Source: Ruminococcaceae bacterium UBA6413 (GTDB lineage: Bacteria; Bacillota; Clostridia; Oscillospirales; Ruminococcaceae). From it: a DNA stretch of 10,289 nt. The notes under the pieces are model-generated. The model made no database searches. It was given only the letters and a program-made list of their open reading frames with translations, and was not told where the DNA came from. The stretch lies in the NCBI GenBank assembly GCA_002437415.1, contig DJPL01000015.1, forward strand, positions 28,034 through 38,322, in the 5' to 3' direction. Shown here in pieces: positions 1 through 6,338 of this stretch. The position numbers and the translations under genes are program-made. How positions within the stretch are numbered: the first letter of the stretch is position 1; every line of letters begins with the position of its first letter.

Positions 1-143
1 TTTCGGTGACAGTGCAGTTGCACCGATATACTCACGAAATTATTAACACCTTGGCTGTGCAGAAACTGTTTTTGGCGTTGTTGGCTGTATATTTATTGTT
101 TTGACATTTTTACAATATGTTGCACTGCAATTTCAATGAAAAT

Positions 144-165
144 TGATAAGCTGAAGTTTTTATCA
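144..165 (-). terminator. Weak hairpin downstream of the deacetylase gene
   Basis: TGATAA (144-149) pairs with TTATCA (160-165) around a 10-nt loop, starting five bases past the deacetylase stop on the minus strand, and is followed there by a short run of four T. The stem is only 6 bp and AT-rich, so it is at best a weak intrinsic terminator. Bases 1-143 hold no supported gene. A plus-strand frame is open from the window edge to a TAA at 44-46 and could be the last 14 codons of an upstream gene, but nothing tests this. Confidence 0.3.
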
Positions 166-169
166 TTTC

Positions 170-1030
170 TCACAACGTATCATTGTATTGTGCGCATATC
201 TCCTGCACGCTCCTGCCGCTTTCACGGTTATAGCGATTAACGACAATTATCTGCCCGCCTGTTATGGTGCCGGGCTGTTCACGACAGGTCATAAACACCC
301 TTATTCCGCACCCGGATATGACCTCTGCGCTTCCGTCGGTAAGAGAGCCGAACGGATAGGCGAATGCGACAGGTCTTATTCCTGTCACCTGCTCAAGCTT
401 ATCTGACAGAGCGGATACATCATTATAGAGCGCGTTGTGATAATCGGACGCATTTTCTCCGTCCTTTTGTGCACAGCCGTTTCTGTCGCCGGTATTTGAA
501 TGCAGGTCATAGGTGTGATTTCCTATTTCGACATATCCGCTGTCGGACAGCTGTTTTATCTCGTTCCACGTCAGGTAGGCATATGACAGGTGCTTGCCCT
601 CTTCACCTATCTGTGAATATTCGTCCGTGTAGCAACCGACAATATTTATGACCGCTTTCATATTATATTTTTCCAGAAGCGGCAGGACATAATACAGACC
701 TGTTTCATAACCGTCGTCAAAGGTTATCATCACGGCCTTATCGGGGAGCTTTTTCTTCCCGTCATTTATCTGCTCAAGCTCCGACGGCAATATCGAAACA
801 TATCCGTTTTCCGACAGATATTTCAGATCTGCCTCAAGCTCATACGGAGTGATTATATACTTTCCCGAGCGGCTCTCGTCCTTAAGCACCTGATGATACA
901 TCAGTCCGAGAAATCTGCCGTTTTCTTCGTCCTCGGCATATATCGCCGCACTCAGCACGCCGAGCATTGCCGCTATACATACTATCCCCGCTCCTATTGC
1001 GGCGGCGATACAGGCTTTACCGCTTTTCAC
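170..1030 (-). CDS. Polysaccharide deacetylase family protein (NodB/CE4 fold), membrane-anchored or secreted
   Basis: A 286-residue protein likely to remove acetyl groups from an N-acetylated cell-wall or surface polysaccharide outside the membrane; the exact substrate is unknown. Residues 7-31 are a hydrophobic signal/anchor segment after a basic start; a cleavage site after Ala32 is possible. YHQV at 45-48 matches the opening strand motif seen in PgaB/YxkH-type members. TFDDG at 103-107 supplies the catalytic base Asp105 and metal ligand Asp106. NHTYDLH at 171-177 supplies the histidine ligands, and AYPFG at 224-228 is the substrate-groove motif. The histidines are four residues apart (H172, H177), where classical peptidoglycan deacetylases have three. 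The start is GTG, chosen because GGAGATG (1042-1036 on the minus strand) lies five bases upstream and the signal segment follows at once. The gene is divergent from a glycosyltransferase, which fits a surface-polysaccharide role. I found no convincing promoter for it. Confidence 0.9.
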   Translation of the reverse strand: MKSGKACIAAAIGAGIVCIAAMLGVLSAAIYAEDEENGRFLGLMYHQVLKDESRSGKYIITPYELEADLKYLSENGYVSILPSELEQINDGKKKLPDKAVMITFDDGYETGLYYVLPLLEKYNMKAVINIVGCYTDEYSQIGEEGKHLSYAYLTWNEIKQLSDSGYVEIGNHTYDLHSNTGDRNGCAQKDGENASDYHNALYNDVSALSDKLEQVTGIRPVAFAYPFGSLTDGSAEVISGCGIRVFMTCREQPGTITGGQIIVVNRYNRESGRSVQEICAQYNDTL

Positions 1031-1140
1031 AGTATCATCTCCATTTGTTCTTTTTGTTTAATTATCTGCATTTTATGGGCTTATTATTCGTTAAATTGAC
1101 ATATTTTTGATAAAGCATTGATTTTTTGGCGGTTTGCCGA

Positions 1141-1169
1141 TTGACTGTAAAAAGGAGTAGTTGTATAAT
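1141..1169 (+). promoter_or_regulatory. Sigma-A type promoter for the glycosyltransferase gene
   Basis: TTGACT (1141-1146) and a perfect TATAAT (1164-1169) are separated by exactly 17 bases. Transcription should start near 1176, giving a leader of about 80 bases before the ATG at 1255. Two further TATAAT hexamers (1210-1215, 1225-1230) lack a usable -35 box. The rest of the 1031-1254 intergenic region is AT-rich and shows nothing else I can support. Confidence 0.78.
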
Positions 1170-1254
1170 TTACACAGTTTGATTTATTTGTATTTATGAC
1201 ACAGCAAAATATAATTTTTCTATCTATAATCATTTTCTAACAGGAGAGGTAAAT

Positions 1255-2223
1255 ATGAAACCGGAAAAAATGCAGGAAAAGCATATTGATGTAAGCGTAA
1301 TAGTCCCTGTATACAACGTAGAAAAATATGTGGCACGTTGTCTTGAGTCACTGGTAAACCAGCAATGCGACTGTAATTATGAGATAATAGTTGTCAACGA
1401 CGGCACAAAAGACAATTCAATGGAAATAGTAAACGACTATGCGACCTGCTACGACTTCATACGCGTCTGTTCTCAGGAAAACTCGGGCGTTTCGGTAGCA
1501 CGAAACAAAGGTATAGCCAAGGCTCGCGGCAAATATATAATGTTTGTCGACAGTGACGATTACGTATCACCCTCTTATATTTCCGTGCTTTATAACACGG
1601 CAGAGGCATACGGCTCGGATATTGCGCAGTGCAACTACAGAAATGTATTTGACGGCAATGACGGCGGTATGAATAATTTTATACTGCATAAAAAAGGCGT
1701 TTTCGACGGTAAAAAGGTATTCGGCGAGGTGCTTATGGATATCACTGTCCGCAGTTATATCTGGAATAAGATCTACCGCCGCAGTCTGTTTACCGATAAC
1801 GACATATACTTCCCTCAGGGAATGTGCTTCGGCGAAGATATTTCTGTTATGCCGCAGCTTTTCTACTATGCCGACAAGGTATCCTTTGCAAATGATACCC
1901 TGTATTATTACGCCCACCACGAGGGCAGTGTGACAGGAAGCATCTCAAAGCGCGATACCGTAAGCTACCTGCGCGCATATGCGTCACTGCGTATGTTTAT
2001 GGAGAGCGAGGATATCTTTGAACAGCACAGATTTATATACTATCTTCTGCGCAAGAAGATCTCAATAACAATATACGGTATGCTTATCCGTTGCTGGTGG
2101 AGAGATCCGAAAAACACCCATGTGCTCAGCACATATAAGCGTACAAGAAAGTATCTCAAGGCGTGCTCATCGAAAAAGCAGAGCATTCGCTATACGGCGA
2201 CCGAGCTTACAACCGATAAGTAA
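1255..2223 (+). CDS. Family 2 glycosyltransferase (GT-A fold)
   Basis: A 322-residue cytoplasmic enzyme expected to transfer a sugar from a nucleotide-sugar donor during exopolysaccharide, capsule or wall-polymer synthesis; donor and acceptor cannot be read from sequence. The N-terminal half is a typical GT2 domain: IVPVYN at 16-21, VNDGTKD at 47-53 with the nucleotide-binding Asp49, NSGVSVARNKG at 76-86, and DSDD at 99-102 forming the metal-binding DxD (Asp99, Asp101). IWNKIYRR at 169-176 and GED at 193-195 are common in capsule/EPS-type GT2 enzymes. There is no clear membrane segment; the last 40 residues are basic and may sit on the membrane. AGGAGAGG (1242-1249) lies five bases before the ATG. 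It appears monocistronic, with its own promoter and terminator, and is divergent from a polysaccharide deacetylase, so both may act on the same surface polymer (inference). Confidence 0.92.
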   Translation: MKPEKMQEKHIDVSVIVPVYNVEKYVARCLESLVNQQCDCNYEIIVVNDGTKDNSMEIVNDYATCYDFIRVCSQENSGVSVARNKGIAKARGKYIMFVDSDDYVSPSYISVLYNTAEAYGSDIAQCNYRNVFDGNDGGMNNFILHKKGVFDGKKVFGEVLMDITVRSYIWNKIYRRSLFTDNDIYFPQGMCFGEDISVMPQLFYYADKVSFANDTLYYYAHHEGSVTGSISKRDTVSYLRAYASLRMFMESEDIFEQHRFIYYLLRKKISITIYGMLIRCWWRDPKNTHVLSTYKRTRKYLKACSSKKQSIRYTATELTTDK

Positions 2224-2230
2224 TACAATA

Positions 2231-2260
2231 CCCGCGGTTTATTTGCCGCGGGGCGTTTTT
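2231..2260 (+). terminator. Intrinsic terminator of the glycosyltransferase gene
   Basis: CCCGCGG (2231-2237) pairs perfectly with CCGCGGG (2246-2252) across an 8-base loop. A five-T run (2256-2260) follows three bases later. It begins eight bases after the stop codon and separates the gene from the cmk operon. Confidence 0.87.
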
Positions 2261-2316
2261 GTAAGCGGGCACTGCAAAGAATCGCTGTATTTCGCTAAAT
2301 TTTCACATTTTCCCTG

Positions 2317-2345
2317 TTGCATTCGTATCGGCTTTATGGTATACT
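2317..2345 (+). promoter_or_regulatory. Sigma-A type promoter of the cmk-plsC-ispH/rpsA operon
   Basis: TTGCAT (2317-2322) and TATACT (2340-2345) are 17 bases apart. The start point would be near 2352, leaving a leader of about 25 bases before the cmk ATG at 2377. The boxes lie inside an upstream in-frame extension of the cmk reading frame, which argues that the extension is not translated. Confidence 0.75.
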
Positions 2346-2376
2346 TAATGTATATGTAAAGTGGAGAAAAATTATC

Positions 2377-3051
2377 ATGAGTATTTCAGTAGCTATAGAC
2401 GGCCCTGTAGGAGCGGGCAAAAGCTCCATTGCCAAGGAATGCGCTAAGCGCTTAGGCTTCGTATACGTTGACACAGGCGCTATGTACCGCTGTATAGGTC
2501 TTTTCTGCGACCGCAACGGCGTGGATATGGACGACCCGTTAAGAGTGGGTGCGGCACTGTCGCATATTTCGCTTGATGTGAAAATAAAGGACGGTACACA
2601 GCATATATACCTCAACGGCTATGACGTTTCGGAGGAGATACGTCTTCCCGAGATAAGCATGGCGGCATCAAAGGTATCGGCGATCCCCGCTGTAAGAGCG
2701 TTTCTTCTTCAGTTCCAGCGTGACATGGCTGAAAGCCAAAACGTCATAATGGACGGCAGAGATATAGGAACGGTAGTTCTTCCCAATGCAACGGTAAAGA
2801 TCTATCTTACCGCAGACGCAGAGGTAAGAGCAAAGCGCCGTTATGATGAGCTTATCGCAAAGGGAACGGCGGTGTCGTTTGAAAGCGTGCTCGCCGATTT
2901 AAAGCAACGCGACCATAACGATATGACAAGAGAGATAGCACCGCTGAAGCAGGCAGACGACGCAGTGCTGGCGGACACGACAGAGCTTGACTTTGCCGGC
3001 TCGTGCGAGCTTATCGTTAAAATAATCAAAGAAAAGGCAGATATCAGATAA
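2377..3051 (+). CDS. cmk: Cytidylate kinase
   Basis: A 224-residue cytoplasmic enzyme that phosphorylates CMP and dCMP with ATP to CDP and dCDP, recycling nucleotides from RNA turnover and lipid synthesis. The P-loop GPVGAGKS is at 9-16, right after the first strand. DTGAMYR at 32-38 and DGRDIGT at 126-132 are the family's nucleotide-monophosphate-binding signatures. RAKRR at 151-155 and the RDHND region near 178-182 form the arginine-rich lid. The length is normal for the family. The reading frame is open further upstream to a TTG at 2317, but that stretch overlaps the promoter and adds 20 residues before the conserved start of the fold. The ATG at 2377, with GTGGAG at 2361-2366 ten bases upstream, is therefore preferred. 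It is the first gene of a three-gene operon and overlaps plsC by one base. Confidence 0.96.
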   Translation: MSISVAIDGPVGAGKSSIAKECAKRLGFVYVDTGAMYRCIGLFCDRNGVDMDDPLRVGAALSHISLDVKIKDGTQHIYLNGYDVSEEIRLPEISMAASKVSAIPAVRAFLLQFQRDMAESQNVIMDGRDIGTVVLPNATVKIYLTADAEVRAKRRYDELIAKGTAVSFESVLADLKQRDHNDMTREIAPLKQADDAVLADTTELDFAGSCELIVKIIKEKADIR

Positions 3052-3722
3052 TGTATGAATTTTTCAGAAAGATAGTATGTCTTTCGATGCACATAAAATA
3101 CAGGATCAAAATTATCGGCGGCGATAACAGACCGTACAAGCATGGTATCAGGGGCGGCTATATCATAGCCTGCAACCACCAGGATTACGGCGATCCGCCG
3201 TTAATTGCCGCAGTAAACAAGGCTCATTTTTCATTTATGGCGAAGATAGAGCTTTTCCAGAAAAACAAGTTCTTTGCATGGCTTATCACTAAGTGCGGAG
3301 CGTTCCCGGTCGTAAGAGGCGCGGGTGACGGAAGCGCAATTGAACACGCGATCTCCGACATTGAAAAGAACAGAGCGTTTGTAATTTTCCCCGAGGGCAC
3401 ACGCTCAAAGGACGGAAATATAGGACGTGCAAAGTCGGGTATTGCGGTTATTGCGGGCAAGACAAACGCACCTGTGCTCCCGATGTGCCTTAAGTACGGC
3501 AAAAAGGGCTTCCGCAGAAAGGTGTGGATCTCGGTCGGCGAGATGATACCCGCTGAGCAAATAGCGCTGAACGGCGACGACAGGACTGAGCTCAGACGTG
3601 TTTCCAACCTTATAATGGATAACATAAAGATGCTTATGGACGGAATGAGCGAGTACGGCGACCCGCTTCCGAAGCAGTATGTCCCTAAAGCCGAAAAGAA
3701 AACCGATGAGGAAAATAAGTGA
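3051..3722 (+). CDS. plsC: 1-acyl-sn-glycerol-3-phosphate acyltransferase (PlsC/LPLAT family)
   Basis: A 223-residue enzyme expected to acylate lysophosphatidic acid at position 2 to give phosphatidic acid, the precursor of membrane phospholipids; it acts at the inner face of the membrane. All four acyltransferase blocks are visible: NHQDYGD at 42-48 (the H-x4-D catalytic pair His43/Asp48), GAFPVVRG at 83-90 with Arg89, FPEGTRS at 113-119 (glycerol-phosphate binding), and VLPMCL at 142-147 with Pro144. The N-terminus is only mildly hydrophobic, so association is probably peripheral. The C-terminal tail after residue 208 is short, charged and lysine-rich. The ATG shares its A with the cmk stop (TAATG), which points to translational coupling. 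The fold also covers other lipid acyltransferases, so the acyl donor and exact acceptor are inferred. Confidence 0.93.
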   Translation: MYEFFRKIVCLSMHIKYRIKIIGGDNRPYKHGIRGGYIIACNHQDYGDPPLIAAVNKAHFSFMAKIELFQKNKFFAWLITKCGAFPVVRGAGDGSAIEHAISDIEKNRAFVIFPEGTRSKDGNIGRAKSGIAVIAGKTNAPVLPMCLKYGKKGFRRKVWISVGEMIPAEQIALNGDDRTELRRVSNLIMDNIKMLMDGMSEYGDPLPKQYVPKAEKKTDEENK

Positions 3723-5698
3723 GCCCTTACAATATTGAGATTGCAAAGGGCGCGGGCTTCTGCTTCGGTGTGAAGCGCGCGGTTGAGATAGCCGAAAAGA
3801 CAGCCGCAGAAAACGGCAGATGCTGTACGCTCGGCGAGCTTATCCACAACGGCAGTGAGATAGCAAGGCTTGAAAAGCTCGGAGTTTTCCCGATAGAAAG
3901 CCCCGATGAGCTGCCGCCCGGCGAAACACTTATTATACGCTCACACGGAGTTTCCGCGGCTGTGACGGACTATATCACCGCCAAGGGTATTAAATACACG
4001 GACGCTACCTGTCCTTTCGTTGCAAAGATACACAATATCGTTTCAAGGGCGGAGGGGCATATAATAATAGCCGGCGACCCCGACCACCCCGAGGTTATCG
4101 GAATAGTCGGACACTGCAAAAATCCCGATGAGGTTACGGTGGTTCGTGACTCGGACGAGCTTGAAAATGTACTGAACTTACAGGATTTTACTCGTCAAAG
4201 TGCACTAATTATGGTGGCTCAGACGACATTTAATTCGTCAAAATGGCAATCTTGCAAAAAAGTTGCAAAAAAACACTATACAAATATCACGATTTTTGAT
4301 ACAATATGTAGTGCGACGGCTGAACGTCAGCGCCGCACAGAAGAGCTTGCGGAGCGCTCGGTGCTTATGATAACGGTCGGAGGAAAAAACTCCAGCAACA
4401 CAGCAAAGCTTGCACAGATAAGTCAAAAACACTGCCCCGTAATATTCACGGAGGACGGCAGTGATATTGATAAAGCCGCAGTACTTGAACTGCTCCCTTT
4501 GCAGGGCGGTACGGTCGGTATAACGGCAGGAGCTTCGACACCTGCCTATATAATAAAGGAGGTTCATAGAATTATGAGCGAAATTCTCAACAATGAAGAA
4601 GGATTCGACTTCATGGCGGAGGTTGACAAGACCTTCAAAAAAGTATATATAGGGAACAGGGTCAAGGCTTTAGTAGTAGCTGTAAACAAGAACGAAGCTG
4701 TTGTAGACTTAGGCACAAAGCACTCGGGCTACATTCCTGCAAGCGAGCTCTCGCAGGATCCCAATGCAGCTCCCTCGGATGTTGTTAAGGTTGGCGATGA
4801 GATCGAAGCTATCGTTACAGCTGTAAACGACGCAGAAGGTACAGTTACACTTTCCAAGAAGAAGGTTGACAGCGTACTCGGCGTAGAAAAGCTCGCCGCT
4901 GCTATGGAAGCAAATGAAACGCTCGAAGGTGAAGTATCATCGGTAGTTAAGGGCGGCGTTATCATTATCTCCAACGGTACAAGAGTATTTATCCCCGCAT
5001 CACAGACAGGCGTTCCCAAGGACGGCAAGCTTGAGGAGCTCCTCAAGAAGACAGTTCCTTTCAAGGTTATCGAAGTAACAGAAGCAAGAGGCAGAGTTGT
5101 AGGATCTATCCGTCAGGCTAAGAAGGAAGCTAATGACGCTGCTAAGGCTAAGTTCTGGGAGACAGTTGAAGTCGGTCAGAAGTTCACAGGTGAAGTTAAG
5201 TCTATCGAAAGCTACGGCGTATTCGTAGACCTCGGCGGAGTTGACGGTATGGTTCACTCAAGCGAGCTCACATGGAACAGAATCAAGCACCCCAGAGATA
5301 TCGTTAAGATCGGCGACAAGCTCGATGTATATGTAAAGAGCTTTGATCCCGAGAAGAAGAGAGTATCACTCGGCTGCAAGAAGGAAGAGGACAACCCCTG
5401 GAACAAGTTTGTTGCAGAATATCACGAAGGCGATGTTGTTGACGTAACAATCGTCAGCATCACTCCTTTCGGTGCATTCGCACAGATCATTCCCGGCGTT
5501 GACGGTCTTATCCACATCAGCCAGATCTCAACAGAGCGTATCAACAATGTAGCTCAGGTTCTTTCTATCGGCGATGAGGTTAAGGTTAAGATCATCGAAA
5601 TCAACGAAGAGCAGAACAGAGTAAGCCTTTCGATCCGCGCACTCAAGGAAGAAATGCCTGAGGAAGAGGAAGAAGCAGCTGAAGGAGACGCTGAATAA
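3719..5698 (+). CDS. ispH-rpsA: Bifunctional 4-hydroxy-3-methylbut-2-enyl diphosphate reductase / 30S ribosomal protein S1 (IspH-RpsA fusion)
   Basis: A 659-residue fusion. Residues 1-285 are IspH (LytB), the last step of the MEP isoprenoid pathway, making IPP and DMAPP with a [4Fe-4S] cluster. The cluster cysteines are C15 (GFCFGVKRA), C98 (DATCPF) and C197 (DTICSAT). Active-site residues are H43, H76, H123, E125, T170, SSN at 225-227 and S273. Residues about 309-640 hold four S1 RNA-binding repeats (roughly 309-382, 400-467, 485-554, 570-640), the last two the most canonical, followed by an acidic tail. The S1 part should aid mRNA binding at the ribosome. This fusion is known in Clostridia. 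Start GTG at 3719 overlaps the plsC stop by four bases, with GAGGA at 3708-3712. Odd points are a perfect ribosome site and in-frame ATG at the domain junction, and different lysine codon use in the two halves. Confidence 0.96.
   Translation: MSPYNIEIAKGAGFCFGVKRAVEIAEKTAAENGRCCTLGELIHNGSEIARLEKLGVFPIESPDELPPGETLIIRSHGVSAAVTDYITAKGIKYTDATCPFVAKIHNIVSRAEGHIIIAGDPDHPEVIGIVGHCKNPDEVTVVRDSDELENVLNLQDFTRQSALIMVAQTTFNSSKWQSCKKVAKKHYTNITIFDTICSATAERQRRTEELAERSVLMITVGGKNSSNTAKLAQISQKHCPVIFTEDGSDIDKAAVLELLPLQGGTVGITAGASTPAYIIKEVHRIMSEILNNEEGFDFMAEVDKTFKKVYIGNRVKALVVAVNKNEAVVDLGTKHSGYIPASELSQDPNAAPSDVVKVGDEIEAIVTAVNDAEGTVTLSKKKVDSVLGVEKLAAAMEANETLEGEVSSVVKGGVIIISNGTRVFIPASQTGVPKDGKLEELLKKTVPFKVIEVTEARGRVVGSIRQAKKEANDAAKAKFWETVEVGQKFTGEVKSIESYGVFVDLGGVDGMVHSSELTWNRIKHPRDIVKIGDKLDVYVKSFDPEKKRVSLGCKKEEDNPWNKFVAEYHEGDVVDVTIVSITPFGAFAQIIPGVDGLIHISQISTERINNVAQVLSIGDEVKVKIIEINEEQNRVSLSIRALKEEMPEEEEEAAEGDAE
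4277..4305 (+). promoter_or_regulatory. Candidate internal promoter within the ispH part, upstream of the S1 part
   Basis: An extended -10 element TGATACAAT (4297-4305) is preceded, with a 17-base spacer, by TATACA (4277-4282), which matches the -35 consensus at four of six positions. It lies in an unusually AT-rich patch of ispH, about 270 bases before the internal ATG at 4574. AT-rich coding DNA throws up chance matches, so this is only a candidate. Confidence 0.35.
4557..4576 (+). promoter_or_regulatory. Internal ribosome binding site and in-frame ATG at the IspH/S1 junction
   Basis: AGGAGGT (4557-4563) is a full match to the anti-Shine-Dalgarno core and stands 10-11 bases before an in-frame ATG (4574-4576, Met286 of the fusion). 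Initiation here would give a free S1 protein of 374 residues with four S1 repeats. The site encodes Lys-Glu-Val at 280-282, near the end of the IspH fold, so protein constraint could also explain it. The spacing is slightly long but workable. Confidence 0.5.
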
Positions 5699-5717
5699 TC
5701 GTTAATAAGCGAATATT

Positions 5718-5747
5718 AAAGAGCCATCGGTGACGGTGGCTCTTTTT
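5718..5747 (+). terminator. Intrinsic terminator of the cmk operon
   Basis: AAAGAGCCA (5718-5726) pairs with TGGCTCTTT (5737-5745). The stem extends through a G-U pair and two G-C pairs to a GTGA (GNRA) tetraloop at 5730-5733, and the T-run covers 5743-5747. It begins 20 bases after the ispH-rpsA stop. Read on the minus strand the hairpin is followed by TTTAAT, so it may also stop the convergent small gene that ends at 5772. Confidence 0.92.
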
Positions 5748-5771
5748 GTGTGTTATAACAGCTATGCGGAT

Positions 5772-6128
5772 TTATACCCTCTGTCCGAACTTAAGCAGTA
5801 TCCTTGAATACAGCTCCTTATTTATCTCATAATAATCGGTAGCGGTGGTCTTTCTGTCGTTTTCGTACAGCTCAAAGCGCATAATTATCTCGCTGTAGTC
5901 CTCTTTATAGTAAAACACGCACAGCCAGTAGCGGTTCTTTTCGGCGTAATAATTCACCGGCTCAAGCGTCAGCACCGCGCTTAAATCGCCGTTTAAAAGC
6001 GTTGTGAGCTCATCGGGCTTTATGTAGCAGAACTGTACCTTCTTGGTCATAGGCATAACCTTCGCTTTTCTTTTTAGCGGAGTGTCGGCTGTATCTGTTT
6101 TATCCGTTTTCTTTTTAAAGAAGAACAT
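5772..6128 (-). CDS. Small protein of unknown function, basic N-terminus and aromatic-rich core
   Basis: I do not recognise this 118-residue protein. It opens with MFFFKKK and a lysine/threonine-rich, probably disordered stretch to about residue 30. A compact domain rich in Tyr, Phe and Trp follows (VQFCYIKP at 31-38, YWLCVFYYKEDY at 67-78, IIMRFELYEND at 81-91), with alternating hydrophobic residues suggesting beta strands and then a C-terminal helix (residues 101-114). It has two cysteines (34, 70), no signal peptide and no membrane helix. It is well supported as a real gene: AGGAGGG (6141-6135 on the minus strand) is six bases before the ATG, and a near-consensus promoter lies upstream. 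It is transcribed alone, convergent with the cmk operon and divergent from htrA, with which it shares a control region. No function is proposed. Confidence 0.82.
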   Translation of the reverse strand: MFFFKKKTDKTDTADTPLKRKAKVMPMTKKVQFCYIKPDELTTLLNGDLSAVLTLEPVNYYAEKNRYWLCVFYYKEDYSEIIMRFELYENDRKTTATDYYEINKELYSRILLKFGQRV

Positions 6129-6162
6129 ATATTTCCCTCCTGTACATACTTCCTATAATGCT

Positions 6163-6191
6163 ATTCTATCACACATTGAACACTATGTCCA
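6163..6191 (-). promoter_or_regulatory. Promoter of the small hypothetical gene
   Basis: On the minus strand TGGACA (6191-6186) and TAGAAT (6168-6163) are each one base from consensus and separated by 17 bases. TGA directly before the -10 box makes it an extended -10 promoter. Transcription should start near 6156, 28 bases before the ATG. Confidence 0.75.
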
Positions 6192-6270
6192 TATATTTTT
6201 TCACTTGTGATAAAAATACCGTTAAATCAATTATCTGTCAAACTTCAAAGCTGTATCACAACTTTTTCAC
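6167..6270. promoter_or_regulatory. Repeated TATCACAA-like motif in the divergent control region
   Basis: The 210-base gap between the divergent hypothetical gene and htrA contains TATCACA (6167-6173), TTGTGATA (6205-6212, the inverted form) and TATCACAA (6254-6261). The second and third copies form a perfect 8-bp inverted repeat 41 bases apart, each next to a TTTTTCAC octamer (6197-6204 and 6263-6270). The first copy overlaps the -10 box of the minus-strand promoter, and the third is 19 bases before the htrA -10 candidate. The placement suggests operators, but no regulator is identified. Confidence 0.4.
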
Positions 6271-6280
6271 ATACGAACTG

Positions 6281-6286
6281 TATACT
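6281..6286 (+). promoter_or_regulatory. Candidate -10 box for htrA
   Basis: TATACT (6281-6286) lies 52 bases before the htrA ATG and matches the -10 consensus at five of six positions. No reasonable -35 box exists at 16-18 bases upstream, so the promoter may need an activator, perhaps acting at the repeated motifs just upstream. Inference only. Confidence 0.4.
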
Positions 6287-6338
6287 TTAGCCATAGTCAA
6301 AAAACAATAAAGCCTACGGGCATGAAAGGACGATAGAT

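Noticed and set aside
101..106. TTGACA hexamer resembling a -35 box
   Set aside because: No -10-like hexamer occurs 16-18 bases downstream; the nearby TACAAT is only four bases away.
120..130. Short palindrome TTGCACTGCAA
   Set aside because: At 11 bp in AT-rich DNA, with no gene or promoter assigned to it, it cannot be told from chance.
1096..1101. Second TTGACA upstream of the glycosyltransferase
   Set aside because: The hexamer at the proper distance (TGATTT at 1119) is a poor -10 box, and the 1141-1169 promoter is far better.
2317..2376. Upstream in-frame extension of cmk from a TTG codon
   Set aside because: The segment contains the operon's -35 and -10 boxes, lacks a ribosome site, and would add 20 residues before the conserved start of the kinase fold.
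3224..3847. 207-codon open frame on the minus strand across plsC and ispH
   Set aside because: It lies antisense to two genes with intact catalytic motifs, shows no family resemblance, and reflects the lack of minus-strand stops opposite codon-biased genes.
6218..6226. LytTR-like binding half-site (ACCGTTAAA) upstream of htrA
   Set aside because: It matches the half-site consensus at all but one position as I remember it, but no second copy lies 21-23 bases away in direct orientation.
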